Positions 44,237-52,694 of a stretch of DNA of 64,000 nt are shown here, one piece after another (the stretch's first letter is position 1; the number at the start of each line of letters is the position of its first letter). Under the pieces are notes generated by a model, which was not told the origin of the DNA, made no database searches, and saw only the letters and a program-made list of their open reading frames with translations. This stretch comes from Corallococcus macrosporus DSM 14697 (GTDB taxonomy: Bacteria > Myxococcota > Myxococcia > Myxococcales > Myxococcaceae): NCBI RefSeq assembly GCF_002305895.1, contig NZ_CP022203.1, forward strand, positions 660,501 to 724,500, read 5' to 3'. A program made the translations under genes and the position numbers.

Positions 44237-46456
44237 ATGGGGTTGGCCGTCACGGTGGCCGTGCTGCTCGCGGCCACCCCCACCTTCGTCACCCGCGGCG
44301 ACGTGACGCCCGAGGCGGAGCTGCGCCGCGAGGCGGAGGGAGCCTGGAAGGCGCTGGAGACGCGCTACGTCCAGGAGGCGGGAGGCGCCCCGGTGAAGCC
44401 TCCGGCCTCCATCGTCCTCCAGAAGGGCGCGGCGCTGACGCCCCAGCGAAACGGCCAGGGACGCCCGGGGCTGGTGGAGCTGCGGCAGAACACGCCGGGC
44501 GCGCTGGATGCGCGGCTGCGGCTGGCGCTCCGGCACGAGCTGGCGCACCAGCTCCTGTGGTGGGCGTGTCCCCAGGCCAGCGAGGACCGCCTCTTCCACG
44601 AAGCCTTCGCCCTGGCGGTGAGCGGCGAGCTGCCCGCGTGGCGGGAGGGGCCCTACCTGTCGCTGTCCCGCGCGGCGGCGGAGCTGGCGGCGGCGCCGGC
44701 GGTGGACACCTCCCGGGCCCGGCGCGCGCTGGCGCGACTGCTGGATGAGTCCACGGGCTTTCCCCCGGCGTTGTCGCGCAGGCTGCGACAGTGCCAGGAC
44801 GGCGCGCGGTGGGCGTCGCCGCTGTCCATCGACGAGCTGGCGGGCGTGGGCGTGCGCGAGGCGAAGCCCGCCACGGTGGTGGTGAGCCGCCACTCGGGCG
44901 AGGTGCTGCTGGCGGAGGGCGACGTGCGGCGCGCGCTGCCGTATGGCTCGGTGCTCAAGCCCTTCCTGTACGCGGCCGGCGCGGCGCACCCGGTGCTCCC
45001 GCCGCGCGCGGGCGTCCAGGAGTGGGCGTGTGGGGCCGGGCTGCCGGCGAAGGTGGACGCGCGCACCGCGCTGCTGCGCTCGTGCAATGGCTACTTCCTG
45101 GACTGGGAGGCGCGGGGCTCGGCGCCCAGGGCCTTCGGCGCGTGGGGGCCGGTGCTGCGCGCGGTGGGGCTGACGGGCTCGCCGGACGACATGGCGGACG
45201 CGATAGGGCTGCGCTCCACGCTGGCCGTGTCCCCTTGGGGCGTGGCGCAGGCCTACCGGCTGCTGGCCGAGGCCCGGCCGGACGTGGTGGCGCTGCTGGC
45301 GGACAACGCCGCGCGCGGCACGCTGGCGGAGCTGCCCGCGTCGAAGGCGCTGGCGGGCGTGGCCACCAAGACGGGCACCGTGCGCGACGCGGCGAGCCGG
45401 CCCCAGTTCGGCTGGATTGCCGCCGTGGACACAGACCTCGTGGTGGTGGTGATGCGGCCGGGGGCCATGCCTCGCCAGTTCGCGGAGGAGGTGCCCAGGG
45501 CGCTGGCGCGCGCGCGCAAGCAGGCCGGGCTGGAGGCCGCGCGCGTGCAGGTGCTGGGGCTGTTGCCGCCGGGTGACGTGGAGGCGCGGTGCGCTGGCGC
45601 CGGCTTCGCGCTGGAGGGCGGGGTGCCGCGCCTGGGCGCGGAGGCCTGGGCGCCGCTGGCCTCGCTCACGAAGCGCGGCGCGGCGGTGTGCCTGGGCGCG
45701 CCCTGGCGCGTGCGCTTCCCTGGCGGTCCGGACGAAGGGCGTGACTACGCGGGCGTCTTCATCACCTCCACGCCGCCGCCGTACCGTCCACCGCCGGGGG
45801 TCCCCACCACGCCCAGCGCGATGAAGGCGCGGCGCGGCTCCGACTTCGTCTTCCGCACCACGCGGCTGCAATACACCGCGGGCGTGGTGGCCGCCGAGGA
45901 CGTGACGCTGACGGGCGAGGCCCGCGTGGCGCTGGCGCGGGTGGTGGCGCACAACGAGCAACACAGCCACAGCCGCCACCCACGGCGCCCCGTCTGTGAC
46001 ACCACGCACTGCCAGGCCTTCCGCGGCACCGTGCGCGTGCGCTCCGAGGACGCGAAGGCCCTGGGGATGGCGCCGCTGAAGTGGCGCAGGTGGTTGAACT
46101 TCTCCCAGGGCGGGGAGGCGCCCTGGAGGCAGTCGCGGCCCCGCGCCGAGGTGGAGCGCCTGCTGGGACGCGGGCTGGTGTCGCTGCGCTTCGAGGCGGG
46201 GCGGGTGAACTACCTGCGCACCGAGACGGAGGGCGCCGCGACCTTCGAGTCCGCGCGCTCCCTTCCGTGTGACGTGCTGCGCGCAGGACTGAAGCTGCCG
46301 TCATGCCCGCGCACGGCGTCGTTCAACGGCGCAGCCCTGGTGTTCGAGGGCCGCGGCCGGGGCCACGGCGAGGGCCTGGACGTCGAGGCGGCCAAGGCCG
46401 CGGGCACGCGCAGCGAGGTGTTGCTCGAAAATGCATACGGCGGTGAAGCCAAGTAA
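44237..46456 (+). CDS. yfaQ: YfaQ-like DUF2300 protein: HExxH, penicillin-binding-like and SpoIID-like parts
   Basis: 739 residues from ATG at 44237, 3 bp after yfaS. Short signal peptide (VAVLLAATPTFVTRG region). Residues ~60-180 include 'LALRHELAHQLLW' (His100-Glu-x-x-His104). Residues ~220-430 carry the three penicillin-binding motifs in order: Ser238-Val-Leu-Lys241, Ser282-Cys-Asn284 and Lys378-Thr-Gly-Thr. The C-terminal third resembles SpoIID/LytB: 'RPVCDTTHCQAFRGT', then 'LNFSQGGEAPW' and a glycine/histidine end 'GRGRGHGEGLDVEAAKAAG'. So a wall transpeptidase/carboxypeptidase-like core is joined to an amidase- or transglycosylase-like end. It closes the operon; AT-rich sequence follows. 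Confidence 0.88.
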   Translation: MGLAVTVAVLLAATPTFVTRGDVTPEAELRREAEGAWKALETRYVQEAGGAPVKPPASIVLQKGAALTPQRNGQGRPGLVELRQNTPGALDARLRLALRHELAHQLLWWACPQASEDRLFHEAFALAVSGELPAWREGPYLSLSRAAAELAAAPAVDTSRARRALARLLDESTGFPPALSRRLRQCQDGARWASPLSIDELAGVGVREAKPATVVVSRHSGEVLLAEGDVRRALPYGSVLKPFLYAAGAAHPVLPPRAGVQEWACGAGLPAKVDARTALLRSCNGYFLDWEARGSAPRAFGAWGPVLRAVGLTGSPDDMADAIGLRSTLAVSPWGVAQAYRLLAEARPDVVALLADNAARGTLAELPASKALAGVATKTGTVRDAASRPQFGWIAAVDTDLVVVVMRPGAMPRQFAEEVPRALARARKQAGLEAARVQVLGLLPPGDVEARCAGAGFALEGGVPRLGAEAWAPLASLTKRGAAVCLGAPWRVRFPGGPDEGRDYAGVFITSTPPPYRPPPGVPTTPSAMKARRGSDFVFRTTRLQYTAGVVAAEDVTLTGEARVALARVVAHNEQHSHSRHPRRPVCDTTHCQAFRGTVRVRSEDAKALGMAPLKWRRWLNFSQGGEAPWRQSRPRAEVERLLGRGLVSLRFEAGRVNYLRTETEGAATFESARSLPCDVLRAGLKLPSCPRTASFNGAALVFEGRGRGHGEGLDVEAAKAAGTRSEVLLENAYGGEAK

Positions 46457-46585
46457 TAAGTTTTTGATGGGTTTGTTGGCTTGTTCAATTTGTAACTGAA
46501 TTGCGTGAAATGATGTCAGGGCCGGGCGTAGAGTGCCGCTCGCCCGTCCTTTCTGGCGGGCCCTCATCCGCAGGAGTGGTCGCCT

Positions 46586-48259
46586 ATGCGCATCACCCGT
46601 ATCCCCCTGCGCCGGAAGCTGTTCGGCGCGTTCTTGTGTTCCGTGTCGGTCGCGGCGTGTGGCCCGGCTCCCGAAATGGACTCCGGGGACGAGAAGTCCC
46701 CTGAGGTGGGAGTGCAGGAGCGGGAGGTCGTCTACGGCGCGGACCACCGCACGGACGTCTACGCCTATACGAACCACGCGGCGCTGCGTGAGCGCGCGGA
46801 GAAGTCGACCGTGGCGCTGATGAATCCGTCGGACTTCAACGCCTCCAATCCCAACAACGTCACCTTCACCGGGGCCCGGCTGCAGAGCGCCTACAACCTC
46901 TGCTCCACGCAGCGCTTCCTGGACGACCCGACCTCGGCGTTCTGCTCCGGGACGCTCATCGACGACGACCTGGTGCTCACCGCGGGGCACTGCATCAGCG
47001 CGTCGGACTGCTCGAACACGCGCTTCGTCTTCAACTTCTACCGCACGTCGGCCACGGGCCTGCGGACGGTGACGACGCAGGACATCTTCTCCTGCCAGTC
47101 CGTCGTCACGCGCCAGCTCGGCACGGTGAACGGCCGCAACCTGGACTACGCCATCGTCCGGCTGGACCGCTCGGCCGCGCCGCGCTTCGAGCCCGCGCCC
47201 ATCCGCCCGGGCAGCGCGCCCCTGCCGGTGAACACGGGCGTCACGGTGATTGGCTCCGGCAGCGGCATCCCGTTCAAGATTGATGACGGCGGCTGGGTGC
47301 GTGACGCCCGCTCCAGCACCGGGGACTACTTCATCGCCAACACCGACACCTTCGGTGGCAACTCGGGCTCGGGCGTCTATGAGAATGACACCTTCACCGT
47401 GGCCGGCATCCTGGTCCGCGGCGAGACGGACTACGTCAGCCAGGGCGGCTGCCGCGTCGTGAACCAGTGCACGGACACGGGCTGCCGGGGTGAGGACATC
47501 ACCTACGTGCGTCCGGCCATCGACGACTACTGCGCGGTCAACGCCAGCATGCGCCTGTGCGGCACCACCGAGCCGCCCCCGCCGCCGCCGCCGCCCCCGC
47601 CCCCTCCGCCGGCGCCGAGCAACCCGTTCACCTACTCCGCCAGCAACACCAACAGCGCGCAGCAGAACACCACCAACTACTCCATCGCGATGACGTCGGG
47701 GCAGACCCTCACCATCGCCACGTGCGGCCTGACGGGCGCCTCGTTCTCCGGTGACACGTTCCTGCGCCTGCGCAACCCCGCTGGCGTCGAGGTGGCCGTC
47801 AACGACGACGCGTGCGGCGGCCGTGGCTCCAGCATCACCTACACCGCCACCACCGACGGCGACTTCGCCATCATCTCCGGCTGCTACTCCACGGGGAGCT
47901 GCAGCGGCAGCGTCGCCTGGACCCTGACGGGCACCGACCCGGAGCCCGAGCCCAGCACGGGCAGCTTCAACTTCAGCGCCAGCAACACCAACAGCGCCCA
48001 GCGGAACACCGTCAACGAGTCGGTCGACATCGCCGCGGGCCAGAGCATCACCGTCAGCACCTGCGGCAGCTACTCCGGCGACACCTACCTGCGGCTCTTC
48101 AACGGCACCACGCAGGTGGCCGCGAATGACGACGGTTGTGGCGGCGGCCTGGGCTCCACCCTGTCCTACCAGGCGACCACCGCCACCACCCTGCAGATTC
48201 GCGCTGGCTGCTATTCCAGCAACAGCTGCAGCGGCACCGTGACGTGGACCGTCGAGTAG
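46586..48259 (+). CDS. Secreted trypsin-like serine protease with two PPC-type C-terminal domains
   Basis: 557 residues. Lipobox-like AAC (Cys25) after a basic N-terminus, so probably a lipoprotein. The S1 domain (about 48-330) has 'VLTAGHCIS' (His135), 'NLDYAIVRLD' (Asp187) and 'FGGNSGSGVY' (Ser260), a full triad. A polyproline stretch (about 334-345) joins two similar beta-sandwich units beginning 'FTYSASNTNSAQQNT' and 'FNFSASNTNSAQRNT', about 105 residues apart, of the pre-peptidase C-terminal (PPC) kind. It sits 129 bp after the macroglobulin operon on the same strand; the AT-rich gap may hold its own promoter. Function in extracellular proteolysis or predation is inferred. Confidence 0.9.
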   Translation: MRITRIPLRRKLFGAFLCSVSVAACGPAPEMDSGDEKSPEVGVQEREVVYGADHRTDVYAYTNHAALRERAEKSTVALMNPSDFNASNPNNVTFTGARLQSAYNLCSTQRFLDDPTSAFCSGTLIDDDLVLTAGHCISASDCSNTRFVFNFYRTSATGLRTVTTQDIFSCQSVVTRQLGTVNGRNLDYAIVRLDRSAAPRFEPAPIRPGSAPLPVNTGVTVIGSGSGIPFKIDDGGWVRDARSSTGDYFIANTDTFGGNSGSGVYENDTFTVAGILVRGETDYVSQGGCRVVNQCTDTGCRGEDITYVRPAIDDYCAVNASMRLCGTTEPPPPPPPPPPPPPAPSNPFTYSASNTNSAQQNTTNYSIAMTSGQTLTIATCGLTGASFSGDTFLRLRNPAGVEVAVNDDACGGRGSSITYTATTDGDFAIISGCYSTGSCSGSVAWTLTGTDPEPEPSTGSFNFSASNTNSAQRNTVNESVDIAAGQSITVSTCGSYSGDTYLRLFNGTTQVAANDDGCGGGLGSTLSYQATTATTLQIRAGCYSSNSCSGTVTWTVE

Positions 48260-48463
48260 CCGCTTGACGCAGCAGGGGCGCGGGTGGCCTGGCCGCCGCC
48301 CGCGCCCGTAGCTTCGCAGACAACACCTCGCATCCCCTTGTTGCCCGCGTGTCCTCGCGCTCCCCGTGGCCTCCCTCTGGAGCGCGGGTGGAGCGCCTCC
48401 GGCACGCGCCGTGCTCTGGGCCCCCGCCGGGCCGAGCCCGGAGCCGGTCCCTCAACAAGGACG

Positions 48464-50653
48464 ATGCGCTACATGAATCAGCGGAAACACACGAAACAGC
48501 TACGCCGTCAGCTTCGCTGGGCGGGCTTGTCCGCCACGGTGCTGGCCGCGCCCGCGAGCTTCGCGCAGGACTGCCCCAAGCCCACGTTGCAGCAGTGCGT
48601 GGACGTCGACTACCGCGCCAGCAGTTGCGGCGGCGTCCACGACGCGTACTGCCAGGACCTGGTGGAGGCGGAGTGGAAGGCGGGCTGGGAGGCAGCTCCC
48701 AAGCGCCTGGCGCTGCTGCCCGAGGAGCTGGGCGGTGGGGTGGACACGGTGGCCTACCAGGCCCACGTCCCGAAGCGCACGCGCTTCCAGGGCATGGACC
48801 AGAGCATCATGGGGCAGGTGCTCAAGGGGCAGATTCTCTACCGCAAGAACCTGGAGAACCTGTCGAAGGACGAGGAGGCCTACCTGTCCCGGATTCGGAG
48901 CTGGGAGAAGGACGGCACCCAGGTGACGTCCTGCCAGGAGTTCGTCGAGGAGAAGTATCTCGACTTCAGCCGCTTCGAGCGGGAGGCGGGGCGCTACGGC
49001 GAGGACTACCGCGCCTTCTTCAAGGCGGCCTTCGACAAGGGCGGCATCGCGCACCGCACCCTCTACAGCCGGGACCAGGCGAAGCTGGCCCCCATCTGGG
49101 GCGAGCAGCGCACGGCGAAGAACGCGTACTTCCGCTTCACGCCCGGCCCCTACCCGAAGGGCATTGAAGGCTACGTCTTCAAGTCCGAGGCGGCGAAGCT
49201 GGCCGACAACGTGGAGGCGCGCAACTGGGTCACCCCGTCCGACGAGTGGCACGAGAAGCAGTCCGAGCAGTTCAGCCAGGTCCCCGATGACGTGCTGAAC
49301 CACGCCCAGGTGGAGCAGGAGTCCTTCTCCGCGCTGCTGAACCAGCGCGCCGCCGTCTACGCGGAGTGGCAGCGGGCCTCCAAGATTCTCCGCGCGCGTG
49401 ACCACAAGACGGAGGAGCTGGACAAGCAGACCGCGGAGCGGCTGTACGGGCTGGACAAGGCCATCGAGGCGTCGCTGGTCAAGGCGCAGAAGGACGGCTG
49501 CCTCGACGCCCGGGGCCCCACGGTGTGTGACTGGAGCCCCCGCCGCTACAAGACGATGCTGGAGGCCGCCATGGCCCCGCGCCGCGAGGCCGACCTGCAG
49601 GCGTGTCTCTTCCTGACGGGCAACGACTTCGGGCCGGAGAGCTTCGTGCGCAACGCGGACAAGCTCAAGGTGGAGGGTCTGGACCAGAAGGACTACACCC
49701 TCTCCTCGTCGCTGCTGGCGAAGTACATCGCCATCTACGGCCAATACATCCAGGGACTGGACACGCCGACGAACCCGCCCACGGCCGAGGTCCGGCACGG
49801 CGGGGAGTCCAGCGACAGCGGCTACGCGGGCGATGCCACCTTTGGCGGCGGCTACGACTACACGGCGGGCTGGGAGTACCTCCAGCCGGGCTCGGACCTG
49901 CGCAACAAGGCCGGGGGCGCCTGGTGTGACAGCGACGTGCGGCTCTACGGCGAGTTCAACGCCTACGCCAACGTGTTCAGCTCCACCCGTCACGAGGTGG
50001 CGCACGTGAGCGGCGAGGCCGGCACGGAGGGCAACGGCATCCGCCTCAAGCTGGACGCGCGCGTGCTGGGCATCTCCCTCTACAGCCACGACCAGCACCA
50101 TCCGCTGCGCGTCACCTTCTACGAGGGCAAGCCCGTCTTCGAGAGCGACGCCGCGAAGGCCTCCACGACCTTCGTCATCGTCTTCGTCCCCGTCACGGTG
50201 CAGGGCGGCCTGTCCGCGGAGGCGGGCGTGAAGATGAACATTGGCGGCGCGGTCAGCCGCAGGTGTGAAGAGGACCTGCTGGGCGTGGACCTGTACGGGA
50301 CCATCACCCCGTTCGCCGCGGTCAAGGGCTTCGCGTCCGTGGGCATCGGCGTCCCGGGCCTCCAGGTGGGCGTGAGGGGTGAGCTGCTCATCACCCGCGT
50401 CAACGTGCCGCTCTACGGCGACATCGGCCTGTACCTGAGCTCGCCCTCGCACCCGACGAACCCGAACACGCTGTTCCTGCGGGCCTCGTCGAAGCTCGAC
50501 CTCGAGCTGCGCTTCCTGGACGGCAGCATCAAGCTCTTCGGTGAGCTCGCCTTCCTGAAGGGCGAGGTGACCATCGTGAGCTGGAACGGCTTCGGCAACA
50601 CCTGGAACATCTACGACGAGTCCAAGTCGCTGCCGCTGGTCCGCGTCTACTAG
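48464..50653 (+). CDS. Large secreted protein of unknown family
   Basis: 729 residues from ATG at 48464 (AAGGA upstream). Signal peptide of about 34 residues ending SFA ('LSATVLAAPASFA'). The N-terminal ~430 residues are helical and charged, with paired Cys ('QDCPKPTLQQCVDVDYRASS'). From ~490 the protein is strand-rich: 'LYGEFNAYANVFSSTRHEV', 'VTVQGGLSAEAGVKMNI', 'FAAVKGFASVGIGVPGLQV', 'KLDLELRFLDGSIKLFGELA'. This looks like repeated amphipathic strands as in lipid- or membrane-associated sheets. Not recognised. It begins a run of four co-directional secreted-protein genes. Confidence 0.75.
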   Translation: MRYMNQRKHTKQLRRQLRWAGLSATVLAAPASFAQDCPKPTLQQCVDVDYRASSCGGVHDAYCQDLVEAEWKAGWEAAPKRLALLPEELGGGVDTVAYQAHVPKRTRFQGMDQSIMGQVLKGQILYRKNLENLSKDEEAYLSRIRSWEKDGTQVTSCQEFVEEKYLDFSRFEREAGRYGEDYRAFFKAAFDKGGIAHRTLYSRDQAKLAPIWGEQRTAKNAYFRFTPGPYPKGIEGYVFKSEAAKLADNVEARNWVTPSDEWHEKQSEQFSQVPDDVLNHAQVEQESFSALLNQRAAVYAEWQRASKILRARDHKTEELDKQTAERLYGLDKAIEASLVKAQKDGCLDARGPTVCDWSPRRYKTMLEAAMAPRREADLQACLFLTGNDFGPESFVRNADKLKVEGLDQKDYTLSSSLLAKYIAIYGQYIQGLDTPTNPPTAEVRHGGESSDSGYAGDATFGGGYDYTAGWEYLQPGSDLRNKAGGAWCDSDVRLYGEFNAYANVFSSTRHEVAHVSGEAGTEGNGIRLKLDARVLGISLYSHDQHHPLRVTFYEGKPVFESDAAKASTTFVIVFVPVTVQGGLSAEAGVKMNIGGAVSRRCEEDLLGVDLYGTITPFAAVKGFASVGIGVPGLQVGVRGELLITRVNVPLYGDIGLYLSSPSHPTNPNTLFLRASSKLDLELRFLDGSIKLFGELAFLKGEVTIVSWNGFGNTWNIYDESKSLPLVRVY

Positions 50654-50731
50654 TCCGTGTCACCCCAGGCCGCCGCGGCGTGTCCATCCGCCGCCGCGGC
50701 GGCCCCTTTCCCTTCCTGTCTGGAGTCCTTC

Positions 50732-52654
50732 ATGCGTCGCTCGAGGCTCGCCGTCCGCACGGCCGCGCTGACCACCACCCTGCTGCTCGCGGGCGCGGTG
50801 CCCATGTGGTCCTACTTCCACTCCGCCGCGACGGAGGCCGTGGACGCCGCCGCGCCCGCCGCCGCCTCCCGGCTGCCGCTGTACCGGTGGACCGTGGGCG
50901 AGGCGCGCACGTACCACTTCATCTGGAACGACCTGCAGCGGGTGGCGCTCCCCGTCCCGCAGCAGGGGGACGCGCCCCAGGCGATGGACGTCGCCCTGAG
51001 CCTGGAGGGCGAGCTGACGCTCCAGGCGCTGGAGGTCCGCGCGAACGGCGCACGCGTGCGGCTGGCGGTGAAGCGGCTGGAGCGGCACGACGCGACGCTC
51101 TCCGGCCAGGCGCTCTTCCCTGATGCGGAGGCGGTGCGGGCGCACCTGCCCCAGACGGCGTCGGCGTGGCTGGAGCTGGACGCCCGGGGCGCGCTCCTGG
51201 CCGTCCGGTTCTCCGACGCGGAGCCGCCCATGTTCCGTCAGGTCGCGCAGACGCTGGCGGCGGAGCTGTTCCCCACCGAGCTGCGCGACGCCGCCGAGTG
51301 GAGCGCCGTCGAGTCCACGCAGGCGGGCGAGGTGGAGGCGCGCTTCCAGTTCGACGGCGAGGCCGCGCGCCTGACGCGCCGCCGCGCGCGCTACCAGTCC
51401 CTGCGGGCCGCCGCCACGGCGCCGGCCTTCCGCCAGACGCTGAGCTCGCTCACGCACTTCGACCGGGACCCGGACGACTTCCTGGCCGGCGTGTCCCATG
51501 ACGAAATCCTGGACGCCACGCACACCGACGGCCGCCCGCTGGTGTCGCGGCGCGTCCGCCTGCGCCTCGCGTTCGCCTCGCGGCAGCAGCAGCCGCTGCC
51601 CCCGGCCACGGAGGACAAGCCCCTTGTCCGCGCGCCGTCGCAGGTGGCCTTCGAGGGGGACGAAGAGCTGGCGCTGACGACCAGCCAGGCGGACGGCATG
51701 ACGGTGGACGCCGCGCTCCAGGTGCTGGCGACCGCCACCGACCCCGCCGGCATCCCGGAGCTGGGCAGCTTCGCGCGGCGGGCCATCGCCGCGCTCAAGC
51801 TGGAGCCCCACCGGGCCGGCGAGCTGGGCCAACTGTTCCTCCAGCAGGGCACGTCCCCCGCGATGCGCGAGCTGATGCTGGACCTGCTCGCTGGCGCCGG
51901 GCACGCGCAGGCCCAGGCCACGCTGCGCGAGCTGATTGTCTCCTCGGAGGCCCGTGAGCACGCCGGCGCGCACGGGCTGATGGTCCAGCGCGCGGGGTTC
52001 CTGCGCGAGCCGGAGCCCGAGACGGGCCGGCTGCTGGCGCGGATGCACACCGAAGCCCAGGCCGCCGGTGACGTCGCCACCGAGCGCGCGTCCGCCTACG
52101 CCCTGGGCGCCGTCGTCTCGCACCTGCCCGCGGGCAGCCCGGTGGCGGCCGAGCTCCTGCGCCCGCTGGAGGACGCCCTGGCGCGGGCGGACAGCGCCGA
52201 GTCGCTGGAGCACTCCCTTCGCGCGCTGGGCAACAGCCGCGCCGAGCGCGTCATGGACCTGGCCGCTCCCCACCTGCGTGGCGAGACGCCCGAGGTGCGC
52301 TCCGCCGCCGCGGGGGCCCTGCGCACCGCGCCCCAGGAGACCGCCACGCGCATGCTGCTGGACGCGCTGCTGTCCGAGCCGGAGCGCGCCGTGCAAGGCG
52401 CGCTGCTGGACGCGCTGAACGCCCGGACGTTGGGTGGCTCCGAGCTGGAGCGCCTGAGCGGCTGGGTCGTGGCGGGACACCTGGCGCCGGGCGCCGAGGC
52501 CGCGCTGCTCAACGTCCTCACCCCGCGCATGGATGACAGCGTCGCCGTCCTCCGGATGCTCCAGGCCCTCGCGGTCCGTCCCGGCCAGCAGCCCGCCACC
52601 CGGGCCCGCGTCCTGGCGCTGATGGCCCAGGTCTCGGCCAGCCGGGGCGGCTGA
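50732..52654 (+). CDS. Secreted HEAT-repeat protein with vitellogenin-N-like front
   Basis: 640 residues from ATG at 50732 (GGAG seven bases upstream). An N-terminal membrane or signal segment (about 8-25). Residues ~45-290 are beta-rich ('YRWTVGEARTYHFIWNDL', 'LSLEGELTLQALEVRANG', 'AWLELDARGALLAVRFSD'). Residues ~330-640 are HEAT-like helices ('TPEVRSAAAGALRTAPQET', 'SPAMRELMLDLLAGAGHAQ'). A beta-barrel followed by an alpha superhelix is the layout of vitellogenin-type large lipid-transfer proteins; the match is by arrangement and feel, not proven. Lies 78 bp after the previous gene and 40 bp before the next. Confidence 0.78.
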   Translation: MRRSRLAVRTAALTTTLLLAGAVPMWSYFHSAATEAVDAAAPAAASRLPLYRWTVGEARTYHFIWNDLQRVALPVPQQGDAPQAMDVALSLEGELTLQALEVRANGARVRLAVKRLERHDATLSGQALFPDAEAVRAHLPQTASAWLELDARGALLAVRFSDAEPPMFRQVAQTLAAELFPTELRDAAEWSAVESTQAGEVEARFQFDGEAARLTRRRARYQSLRAAATAPAFRQTLSSLTHFDRDPDDFLAGVSHDEILDATHTDGRPLVSRRVRLRLAFASRQQQPLPPATEDKPLVRAPSQVAFEGDEELALTTSQADGMTVDAALQVLATATDPAGIPELGSFARRAIAALKLEPHRAGELGQLFLQQGTSPAMRELMLDLLAGAGHAQAQATLRELIVSSEAREHAGAHGLMVQRAGFLREPEPETGRLLARMHTEAQAAGDVATERASAYALGAVVSHLPAGSPVAAELLRPLEDALARADSAESLEHSLRALGNSRAERVMDLAAPHLRGETPEVRSAAAGALRTAPQETATRMLLDALLSEPERAVQGALLDALNARTLGGSELERLSGWVVAGHLAPGAEAALLNVLTPRMDDSVAVLRMLQALAVRPGQQPATRARVLALMAQVSASRGG

Positions 52655-52694
52655 GCCACCTTGCTTCAACCCACCCACCGCAGTCGAGGTCCTC

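Noticed and set aside
39359-46009. 2216-residue minus-strand frame opposite yfaS/yfaQ
   Set aside because: Composition (Arg, His, Gln, Val) and exact antisense phase to two confident genes show it is a shadow.
49991-50005. HEVAH sequence in the 729-residue secreted protein as a zinc protease
   Set aside because: His510-Glu-Val-Ala-His514 lies in a strand-rich region ('STRHEVAHVSGEAG') without the helix or a third ligand expected; probably chance.
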